Shown here piece by piece: positions 51,473-58,239 of a stretch of 64,000 bases of DNA (position 1 is the first letter of the stretch; each line of letters starts with the position of its first letter). The stretch covers positions 372,001 through 436,000 of the forward strand of contig NZ_JAPDNQ010000002.1 of assembly GCF_025989145.1 (NCBI RefSeq), in the 5' to 3' direction. This DNA comes from Microbacterium sp. SSM24 (lineage in GTDB: Bacteria; Actinomycetota; Actinomycetes; Actinomycetales; Microbacteriaceae). Both the position numbers and the translations under genes were made by a program. Under the pieces are notes generated by a model. The model did no database searches and had not been told where the DNA came from. It worked only from the letters and a program-made list of their open reading frames with translations.

Positions 51473-52042
51473 ATGCCGCGCGTGATCTTCTACACCGCCA
51501 CCACCCTCAACGGCTTCCTGGCCGACGATGCCGATTCGCTCGACTGGCTCTTCGCCGTGCCGGGCGGCGAGGGCGGAGACGGCGCGTTCCAGGAGTTCCT
51601 CTCCGGCATCGGGGTCCTCGTGCAGGGGTCCTCCACGTACGAATGGGTCCTGCGCCAGGAGGATCTGATCGCACACCCCGAGAAGTGGCCGGCGTACTAC
51701 GGCGCCCGCCCGACGTTCGTGTTCACGGGGCGGGAGCTGCCGTCGGTGCCGGGGGCTGACATCCGCTTCGTCCGCGGCGACGTGAGCGCGGTGTGGCCGC
51801 GAATCCTCGAAGCGGCGGCCGACCGCGACGTCTGGGTCGTCGGCGGAGGCGATCTCGCCGGGCAGTTCGCCGATGCTGGGCTGCTCGATGAGATCCTCGT
51901 ATCCGTCGCACCCGCGACACTCACCTCGGGCAAGCCGCTTCTCCCCCGCGATCTCGGCGCCGACAGGCTGACGCTCACCGGCGTGCGCCAGGCGGGTGCC
52001 TTCGCCGAACTGACGTACGCGGTGACGGGTGAGCAGTCGTGA
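51473..52042 (+). CDS. Dihydrofolate reductase/RibD C-terminal-like protein
   Basis: 189 residues with the RibD_C/DHFR fold: VIFYTATTLNGFLADDADSLDWLF at the N-terminus, VLVQGSSTYEWVL, and the VWVVGGGDLAGQFADAGLLDEILVSV core binding NADPH. It is one of the many stand-alone actinobacterial DHFR-like reductases whose substrate is unknown. ATG 51473 is 6 nt after TAGCGT. Divergent from arsR and overlapping the DUF2087 gene by four bases (GTGA). Confidence 0.85.
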   Translation: MPRVIFYTATTLNGFLADDADSLDWLFAVPGGEGGDGAFQEFLSGIGVLVQGSSTYEWVLRQEDLIAHPEKWPAYYGARPTFVFTGRELPSVPGADIRFVRGDVSAVWPRILEAAADRDVWVVGGGDLAGQFADAGLLDEILVSVAPATLTSGKPLLPRDLGADRLTLTGVRQAGAFAELTYAVTGEQS

Positions 52043-52650
52043 GCGACCGCTGGCGCGGCATCGTGGCCGCCCTGCTCAATCCTGACCTGCGCGCGGTGCT
52101 GGCGGAGGCGATCGGCGCGACCGACCTGACCGCCTCGCGACGGGAGCGCGCGACCGAACGCCTTCTCGATATCGGGCTGCTGCGCGCGTCGCCGGACGGC
52201 GTGGTATTCGACGAGGACTTCGTGCGCGCCCTGCTCGCCGAGCAGCCGAAGACGCGACCGACGGGCCCGGAGCGCTTCCTCGACGGTGCCGGGCGCATCG
52301 ACCGCTATCCGGTGCAGGCGACGGAGCGCGCGGAGCTGCTCCGCTGGGTCGCGACGCGCGCGTTCGCTCCCGGCGACGTGCTCAGCGAGAGCGAGACGAA
52401 CGAGCGGCTCGCACCCTTCACCGATGACGTCGCGCTGCTTCGCCGCCACCTGGTCGACGCCGAACTTCTCGAGCGCACCAGGTCGGGATCGGAGTACGCG
52501 CCCGTCGAACTCGAGGTCGAGGAAGAGTCGAGGACCCGACCGGCTCAGTCGCCTGAAGGGCGCACCTCGAACCACTCGCCGTGCTTGGGCTCGCGGCCGT
52601 CACCCGACGACGTGCCCGTCAGCCGGCGCCGTACCCAGGGTCCGACGTGA
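52039..52650 (+). CDS. DUF2087-domain protein with antisense-overlapping tail
   Basis: 203 residues. The DUF2087 domain spans about 75-155 (FLDGAGRIDRYPVQATERAELLRWVATRAFAPGDVLSESETNERLAPFTDDVALLRRHLVDAELLER); the N-terminal part looks like a helix-turn-helix-type helical region. The last 40 residues are polar, lack any family likeness and are encoded over the 3' end of the SGNH gene on the opposite strand. DUF2087 function is unknown; transcription-related roles have been suggested. GTG 52039 overlaps the DHFR-like stop. Confidence 0.75.
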   Translation: MSDRWRGIVAALLNPDLRAVLAEAIGATDLTASRRERATERLLDIGLLRASPDGVVFDEDFVRALLAEQPKTRPTGPERFLDGAGRIDRYPVQATERAELLRWVATRAFAPGDVLSESETNERLAPFTDDVALLRRHLVDAELLERTRSGSEYAPVELEVEEESRTRPAQSPEGRTSNHSPCLGSRPSPDDVPVSRRRTQGPT

Positions 52651-53306
52651 TCGCGATAGTAGGCGGCGCCGCGGTTCGCCGCGGCCGGAAGCTCCGGAAG
52701 CGACCACCAGCCGGACGCCGGCTCGAGCCCGAGGGAGGTCAGCACGCGCGCGGCGACGCGGTGGTGTCCGCGGGAGTTCATGTGAAGCCGATCCTCCGAC
52801 CAGTACGGCGGACTCGAGAGCTCGCGATCGGGCCAGTTGAACGCACGGACGAGGTCGCCGCGATCCGCCAGCTTCTTCGACACGGCGGCCGAGAGCAGAT
52901 CGCCGCGTCTCTGGATCACGCGGCTCAGCGGAAGCTGCGCCGACGGATTGGCGCCGGACAGCACGATGAGCTTCACGCCCTCCTCGTCGCAGCGGCGGAG
53001 CACGTGGGTGAAGGCCTCGACGACGCGAGCGACACTCGTGCGGGGCCGCAGCATGTCGTTGCCGCCACCGTTGAACGAGAGGTGCGTGGGCTTGAGCGCC
53101 AGCGCCGGTTCGAGCTGCTGCTCGACGATCGGCCACACGAGCTTGCCGCGGATCGCGAGATTCGCGTACTCGACCGGCTGCGCCGAAGCATCCGCCCATC
53201 CCTGCGCCACCAGGTCCGCCCACCCGCGCACGCGGCCATCGGGGAGCTCGTCGCCCACGCCTTCGGTGAAGGAGTCGCCGATCGCGACGTACCGCACGGA
53301 TGCCAT
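52545..53306 (-). CDS. SGNH/GDSL hydrolase (copy 2)
   Basis: 253-residue SGNH esterase: AIGDSFTEGVGDELP (nucleophile Ser near 11), SFNGGGNDMLRP, SGANPSAQLP and DRLHMNSRGHHRVA (Asp/His). No signal peptide. ATG 53306 (MASVRYVAIGD) is 6 nt after TAGGCT without a Shine-Dalgarno sequence. It is a paralogue of the SGNH gene near 16-17 kb and shares the EYANLAIRGKL/ANLAIRGRL and LALKP blocks. Its last 106 bases overlap the end of the convergent DUF2087 gene. Confidence 0.86.
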   Translation of the reverse strand: MASVRYVAIGDSFTEGVGDELPDGRVRGWADLVAQGWADASAQPVEYANLAIRGKLVWPIVEQQLEPALALKPTHLSFNGGGNDMLRPRTSVARVVEAFTHVLRRCDEEGVKLIVLSGANPSAQLPLSRVIQRRGDLLSAAVSKKLADRGDLVRAFNWPDRELSSPPYWSEDRLHMNSRGHHRVAARVLTSLGLEPASGWWSLPELPAAANRGAAYYRDHVGPWVRRRLTGTSSGDGREPKHGEWFEVRPSGD

Positions 53307-53312
53307 CGTCAC

Positions 53313-53318
53313 AGCCTA
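53313..53318 (-). promoter_or_regulatory. -10 box TAGGCT for SGNH copy 2
   Basis: TAGGCT ends 6 nt before ATG 53306; leaderless layout. Confidence 0.6.
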
Positions 53319-53325
53319 CGGCGGG

Positions 53326-54687
53326 TCAGCGGTCGTCGAGCGCCGCGCCCCGTCGGTCGACGAGCCCCCAGGCCGCCGCCGCGGCGACGGTGAAGAAGGC
53401 CGCGAACACGATGAACAGGGCCGGCGCTCCCCCGGCGGAGAGCAGCAGCGGCACGCTCAGGGGCGCGATGATCGACGCGATGCGGCCGGCACCCGCCGCC
53501 CACCCCGAGCCGGTGGCCCGCAGCGAAGTCGGATACATCTCGGGCGTGACGGCATACAGGGCTCCCCACGCGCCGAGGTTGAAGAACGACAGCGCCATGC
53601 CTGCGGCGATGACCGCGCCTTCGGTCCCTGCGGTGCCGAAGAAGCCCGCGGCGACGGCGGAGCCCACGAGGAAGACCGAGAGCGTCAGCCTCCGCCCCCA
53701 GACTTCGATGAGCCACGCGGCGACGGCGTACCCGGGAAGCTGCGCCAGCGTGATGATCAACGTGAACCCGAACGAACGGACGAGGTCGTACCCCTGGGCG
53801 ACGAGGATCGACGGAATCCAGATGAACGCTCCGTAGTACGAGAAGTTCACGCAGAACCACACCAGCCACAGGCACGCCGTCCGCACCCGGAACTCCGGCG
53901 CCCACAGCGCGGCCAGGCGCGAGCCGACGCTGGTGGCCACGGGCGGCGCGGCATCCGCGGTCGGTACCGCAGCAGGGGACGGAGCGGATGTCGCACCCGC
54001 AGACTCCTCGAAGGACCGGACGACCGCATCCGCCTCGGCATGCCGTCCTCGGCGCTCGAGCCACCGGGCGGACTCCGGCAGTCCCCACCGCACGAAGAGG
54101 GCGTAGGCCGCCGGTATCGCGCCGAGCGCGAACGCCCAGCGCCAGCCGGCCTCGGATGCCGGGATCACGAAGTAGCCGATCAGCGCGGCCGCGGTCCAGC
54201 CGATCGCCCAGAACGCCTCGAGGAACACGATCAATCGTCCGCGCATCCGTGCCGGGGCGAACTCGCTGACGTACGTCGACGCGACCGGCAGCTCGGCTCC
54301 GAGGCCGAGTCCCACGAGGAATCGCAGGACGAGCAGTGCCGCGAGCCCGCCGACGAGGGCGCTCGCGCCGGTGGCGAGCCCGTACACCAGGAGCGTGATC
54401 GCGAAGACCGATCGGCGGCCGAACCGATCGGCGAGAAGACCGCCGACGCTCGCACCGATCGCCATGCCGATGAAGCCGACGGAGGCGATCCAGGCCGTCT
54501 CCTGCGGCTGAAGGCTCCACTGCACCGCGAGAGCGGTGATCACGAAGGAGATCAGCCCGACGTCCATCGCGTCCAGCGCCCACCCGAGCCCCGATCCGGT
54601 CAGCACCCGCAGGTGGCGACGCGTGAAGGGCAGGGCATCGAGGCGTTCCGAGAACGTGGCTGCGACGCGGGGCTCGGCATCCGTCAT
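53326..54687 (-). CDS. MFS transporter of the sugar/aromatic-acid (SP/AAHS) type
   Basis: 453 residues and 12 predicted helices. Conserved loops GGLLADRFGRRSVF (helices 2-3) and FLVGLGLGAELPVASTYVSEFAPARMRGRL (helices 4-5), and PESARWLERRG before the central loop, place it among sugar-porter/AAHS-like MFS proteins. The substrate is unknown. ATG 54687 is 6 nt after TAGCAT. It is transcribed away from the LLM oxidoreductase promoter region but in the same direction. Confidence 0.87.
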   Translation of the reverse strand: MTDAEPRVAATFSERLDALPFTRRHLRVLTGSGLGWALDAMDVGLISFVITALAVQWSLQPQETAWIASVGFIGMAIGASVGGLLADRFGRRSVFAITLLVYGLATGASALVGGLAALLVLRFLVGLGLGAELPVASTYVSEFAPARMRGRLIVFLEAFWAIGWTAAALIGYFVIPASEAGWRWAFALGAIPAAYALFVRWGLPESARWLERRGRHAEADAVVRSFEESAGATSAPSPAAVPTADAAPPVATSVGSRLAALWAPEFRVRTACLWLVWFCVNFSYYGAFIWIPSILVAQGYDLVRSFGFTLIITLAQLPGYAVAAWLIEVWGRRLTLSVFLVGSAVAAGFFGTAGTEGAVIAAGMALSFFNLGAWGALYAVTPEMYPTSLRATGSGWAAGAGRIASIIAPLSVPLLLSAGGAPALFIVFAAFFTVAAAAAWGLVDRRGAALDDR

Positions 54688-54693
54688 AGCGTC

Positions 54694-54699
54694 ATGCTA
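54694..54699 (-). promoter_or_regulatory. -10 box TAGCAT for the MFS gene
   Basis: TAGCAT ends 6 nt before ATG 54687; leaderless layout. Confidence 0.55.
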
Positions 54700-54723
54700 C
54701 GGATGCCGCGTCCCCTGCGGCAG

Positions 54724-55761
54724 TCACGACAGCATGTCGCGCACGAGAGGCGCGACGCGCGAGCCATAGAGCTCGATCGAGCGCATCATGCGCTCGTGCG
54801 ACAGCGTGCCGGTCGAGAACTTCATGTCGAAACGCTGGATGCCGAGCGTCGCGACCGTGTCCGCGATCTTCCGGGCCACCGTCTCGGGCGAGCCCACATA
54901 GAGCGCTCCCTCGGGCCCGACGTCGCGCTGGAACCGCATCCGGCTGTAGGGAGGCCAGCCGCGTTCGCGGCCGATGGTGTTGTTCATTGCCTCGAAGCCC
55001 TCGTAGGCCTCGTCCCACGCCTGCTGATCGGTGTCGGCGACATGGCCTGGCGAGTGCACGCCGATCGGAAGCTCGGGCTTCTCGAAGCTCGTCAACGAGC
55101 GACGGTACAGGTCGGCGAACGGCCGGAATCGGTCCGCCGGGCCGCCGATGATCGCGAGCATGAGCCCGTACCCGTGACGCGCAGCGCGAACCACGGACTC
55201 GGGCGTCCCTCCCACGCCGACCCACGCGCGCAGACCGTTCTCGGTCTTCGGGAACACGTCGGCGTCCTCCAGCGGCGCACGCAAGGTGCCCTGCCACGTC
55301 ACCGGCTTCTCGTCGAGGAGGCGTGAGAAGAGGTCGAGCTTCTCGTCGAAGAGGGTCTCGTAGTCGCGCAGGTCGTAGCCGAAGAGCGGGAACGACTCGA
55401 TGAAGGATCCGCGGCCGAGGATGACCTCCGCGCGCCCTCCGGACACGGCGTCGAGGGTGGCGAAGCGCTCGTAGACGCGCACCGGGTCGTCGCTCGAGAG
55501 GACGGTGACCGCGGTCCCCAGGTGGATGTTCTCGGTGCGGGCGGCAGCCGCCGCGAGCACGATCTCGGGGCTCGATACGGCGAACTCCGGCCGGTGGTGC
55601 TCCCCCACCCCGAAGAACGACAGGCCGACGCGGTCGGCGAGCACCGCCTGCTCGACGACATTGCGGATCGTCTGGGCATCGCTGAGACGCGTGCCGGACG
55701 CGTCACGCGTGACGTCTCCGAACGTGTCGAGACCCAGTTCGACGGCGGTGAGATCGGTCAT
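54724..55761 (-). CDS. LLM-class flavin-dependent oxidoreductase
   Basis: 345-residue luciferase-like monooxygenase fold. FFGVGEHHRPEFAVSSPEIVLAAAAARTENIHLGTAVTVLSSDDPVRVYE and SGGRAEVILGRGSF are classic for FMN-dependent group members annotated as Atu2307-like; conserved acidic and aromatic residues suit FMN binding over F420. Substrate unknown. ATG 55761 has a GGAAAGGA site. It is divergent from the phosphoribosyltransferase gene. Confidence 0.86.
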   Translation of the reverse strand: MTDLTAVELGLDTFGDVTRDASGTRLSDAQTIRNVVEQAVLADRVGLSFFGVGEHHRPEFAVSSPEIVLAAAAARTENIHLGTAVTVLSSDDPVRVYERFATLDAVSGGRAEVILGRGSFIESFPLFGYDLRDYETLFDEKLDLFSRLLDEKPVTWQGTLRAPLEDADVFPKTENGLRAWVGVGGTPESVVRAARHGYGLMLAIIGGPADRFRPFADLYRRSLTSFEKPELPIGVHSPGHVADTDQQAWDEAYEGFEAMNNTIGRERGWPPYSRMRFQRDVGPEGALYVGSPETVARKIADTVATLGIQRFDMKFSTGTLSHERMMRSIELYGSRVAPLVRDMLS

Positions 55762-55857
55762 TCGAGCATCCTTTCCATTCGCGTGAATGCATCACGCGTG
55801 AGAGGGAACCGTGAGCGGCGACGTCGCATTCCCGCAGACAGACGGATGCCTCGGGCG

Positions 55858-55863
55858 TAGCGT
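55858..55863 (+). promoter_or_regulatory. -10 box TAGCGT for the phosphoribosyltransferase gene
   Basis: TAGCGT ends 6 nt before ATG 55870; leaderless layout. Confidence 0.6.
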
Positions 55864-55869
55864 GACCGC

Positions 55870-56496
55870 ATGGCCATCTTCGCGGACCGCACGGCGGCGG
55901 GGGTCGACCTCGCGGCCGGTCTCGCTGCGTGGCGCGGTGCGGATGCCGTCATCGCCGGAATCCCCCGCGGAGGGATCGTCGTCGCCGCCGAGGTCGCACG
56001 CGTTCTCGGCCTGCCGCTCGCGGCGATCGTCGTACGCAAGCTCGGAGCACCCGGGCAGCAGGAGTTCGCCGTCGGGGCGATCGCGGACGACGTCCGCGTG
56101 CTCACCGAGCAGGGAGGTCGCATCGGAGCGGCGACACCCGCGCAGCTGGACGCGGTCGAGGCGGTCGAGCGCGAAGAACTCCGACGCCGCTCGGTCATCT
56201 TCGGCAGCATCGAGGGCGTCGCCGGACGGACCGTGATCGTCGTGGACGACGGCATAGCGACAGGTGCCACGGCGACCGCGGCATGCCGGTCGCTGCGTGG
56301 TCGGGATGTCGCGCACATCGTTCTCGCGGTGCCCGTCGCACCCGCGGCGTGGACGCCGGACCCGGTCGCTGTCGACGAGTACGTGTGCCCGCACCGCCAG
56401 GAGCGATTCTGGGCGGTGGGCGAGTTCTACGACGACTTCGCGCAGACGAGCGACGCGGAGGTCGTGGCGCTGCTGCACCACGACCCCCGCGCCTGA
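55870..56496 (+). CDS. Type I phosphoribosyltransferase-fold protein
   Basis: 208 residues. The PRPP motif VIVVDDGIATGATATA (122-137) and the N-terminal AIPRGG-type IAGIPRGGIVVAAEVA loop (29-41) define a type I PRTase. The 60 or so residues between, with GAPGQQEFAVGAI, are typical of a subgroup often fused or adjacent to dienelactone hydrolase-like genes, with unknown base substrate. ATG 55870 is leaderless type. Converges with the DUF885 gene. Confidence 0.85.
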   Translation: MAIFADRTAAGVDLAAGLAAWRGADAVIAGIPRGGIVVAAEVARVLGLPLAAIVVRKLGAPGQQEFAVGAIADDVRVLTEQGGRIGAATPAQLDAVEAVEREELRRRSVIFGSIEGVAGRTVIVVDDGIATGATATAACRSLRGRDVAHIVLAVPVAPAAWTPDPVAVDEYVCPHRQERFWAVGEFYDDFAQTSDAEVVALLHHDPRA

Positions 56497-56507
56497 TCCG
56501 CCGCGGG

Positions 56508-58181
56508 TCAGCGCGAGAGTGCGCTGCGGAGGGTGTCGAGTCCGACGCCGCCGATATCGAGCGCTCGCTTGTGGAAGCGCTTGATCGAGAAGTCGGCGCC
56601 CTCGCGCTCGGCGACGTCGTCGCGGAGCTGCTCCCAGATCCGCTGGCCGACCTTGTACGACGGTGCCTGTCCGGGCCAGCCGAGGTAGCGGTTGACCTCG
56701 AACTTCACGAACTCGTCGGGCATGTTGACGTTGTGGCGCATGAAGTCGAGCGCGAATCCGGCATCCCACGTGCCCTGGCCGTCGGGACGGGCCTTCTCGA
56801 GGTGGACGCCGATGTCGAGCACGACGCGGGCGGCGCGCATGCGCTGGCCGTCGAGCATGCCGAGCCGGTCGGCCGGATCGTCCAGGTAGCCGAGCTGTTC
56901 CATGAGCCGCTCGGCGTACAGCGCCCAGCCCTCGGCGTGACCCGACGTGCCGCCGAGCAGCCGGCGGTACGAGTTCAGCTGCGCGCGGTTGTACACGGCC
57001 TGCGCGATCTGCAGGTGGTGTCCAGGGACGCCCTCGTGGTACACCGTCGTGAGCTCGCGCCACGTGTCGAACGACTCCACGCCCTCGGGGACCGACCACC
57101 ACATGCGGCCAGGGCGCGAGAAGTCGTCGGTCGGACCCGTGTAGTAGATCCCGCCTTCCTTCGTCGGCGCGATCATGCACTCCAGCCGTCGGATCGGGTC
57201 GGGAATGTCGAAGTGCGTGCGACCGAGCTCCACGACGGCTCGGTCGCTGGTCTCCTGCATCCAGCGCTGCAGCGCGTCAGTGCCGTAGAGCTTGCGGCTG
57301 TCATCCTTCTCGAGGAAGGCGACGGCCTCCTCGACGGACGCTCCGGCCTTGATCTCGTGGGCGATCGACTCCTGCTCGGCGACCATCCGCGCGAGTTCCT
57401 CGATGCCCCACTCGTAGGTCTCGTCGAGGTCGACGGTGGCGCCGAGGAACTGCCGCGAGTGCAGCGCGTACAGCTCGCGTCCGACCGCGTCCTTCTCGGT
57501 CGAGGCCGGTGCGAGCTCGCTGCTCAGGAAGGCGGCGAGCTCGTCGTAGGCCACGCGGGCGGCGTTCGCGTTGTCGGCGAGATCGCGCGCGAGCGAGGCG
57601 GGAAGCTGTCCTTCCTCCGGGGCGGCTTCGGCCGCGAACGTCGCGAAGAAGCCGCCGTCCTCGGTGTAGCGGCCGATCTGCGTCACGACCTCGACGACCT
57701 GACGACGAGCGGGCACGACGCCCTGCTCGATCCCGGCGCGCAGCGACTCGACGTATCCCTCGATCGCGGCCGGAACGGCGCCGAGGCGCGTGGAGATCAC
57801 CGACCAGTCATCCGGCGTCGCAGTGGGCATGAGGTCGAACGCGGAACGGATGTTCTGCGCGTGCGAAGCGATCACATTGATGTCGCGCAGATGCCACTGC
57901 GCCTCGTGGAGCTCGATGCCGAGCTCGATCTCACGGGCGAGATCCTCTTTGGTGACGACGTCGATGTCGTCGACCGGAGTCGCCGCGGTCAGGGCGGCCA
58001 GCGTCTTGCGGCCCTCGGCGGTGAGGTGCTCGTGGCCTGCGGGGCTGTAGTCGCCGAAGCGGTCGTTGAACTCCGTGCGGCCGATGTAGGTCGCGAGGGT
58101 CGGTTCGAGCTCGGCGAGGGTGTCGACCCATGCGTCAGCGATCGTGTCGATCGGCGTGGGCGTGCGTGTTTCGTCAGTCAT
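56508..58181 (-). CDS. DUF885-family metallopeptidase-like protein
   Basis: 557 residues, full length for DUF885. The HEGVPGHHLQIAQ segment (near 380) is a gluzincin-like zinc site (HE...H) and LYAERLMEQLGYLDDPADRLG (near 425-445) supplies a further acidic ligand; family members have carboxypeptidase-like helical folds. No signal peptide, so it is probably cytoplasmic, acting on peptides. ATG 58181 lies 6 nt after TAGGCT. It is 58 bp downstream of polA, with its own promoter. Confidence 0.85.
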   Translation of the reverse strand: MTDETRTPTPIDTIADAWVDTLAELEPTLATYIGRTEFNDRFGDYSPAGHEHLTAEGRKTLAALTAATPVDDIDVVTKEDLAREIELGIELHEAQWHLRDINVIASHAQNIRSAFDLMPTATPDDWSVISTRLGAVPAAIEGYVESLRAGIEQGVVPARRQVVEVVTQIGRYTEDGGFFATFAAEAAPEEGQLPASLARDLADNANAARVAYDELAAFLSSELAPASTEKDAVGRELYALHSRQFLGATVDLDETYEWGIEELARMVAEQESIAHEIKAGASVEEAVAFLEKDDSRKLYGTDALQRWMQETSDRAVVELGRTHFDIPDPIRRLECMIAPTKEGGIYYTGPTDDFSRPGRMWWSVPEGVESFDTWRELTTVYHEGVPGHHLQIAQAVYNRAQLNSYRRLLGGTSGHAEGWALYAERLMEQLGYLDDPADRLGMLDGQRMRAARVVLDIGVHLEKARPDGQGTWDAGFALDFMRHNVNMPDEFVKFEVNRYLGWPGQAPSYKVGQRIWEQLRDDVAEREGADFSIKRFHKRALDIGGVGLDTLRSALSR

Positions 58182-58187
58182 AGATCG

Positions 58188-58193
58188 AGCCTA
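58188..58193 (-). promoter_or_regulatory. -10 box TAGGCT for the DUF885 gene
   Basis: TAGGCT ends 6 nt before ATG 58181; leaderless layout. Confidence 0.6.
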
Positions 58194-58207
58194 AGGAGCC
58201 GTCGCGT

Positions 58208-58231
58208 GGCGCGCCACACGGCGCGCCACAC
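58208..58231. repeat. 12-bp perfect tandem repeat between polA and the DUF885 gene
   Basis: GGCGCGCCACAC occurs twice head to tail. The first copy is also the right part of the 12-bp palindrome GTGGCGCGCCAC (58206-58217). It lies where polA would terminate and where the -35 of the DUF885 promoter should be. Confidence 0.7.
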
Positions 58232-58239
58232 ACGGATCG

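Noticed and set aside
52837..55326. An 829-residue open frame on the plus strand opposite SGNH, MFS and LLM genes
   Set aside because: Antisense shadow with low-complexity Arg/Gly/Asp composition; all three genes on the other strand have intact motifs.
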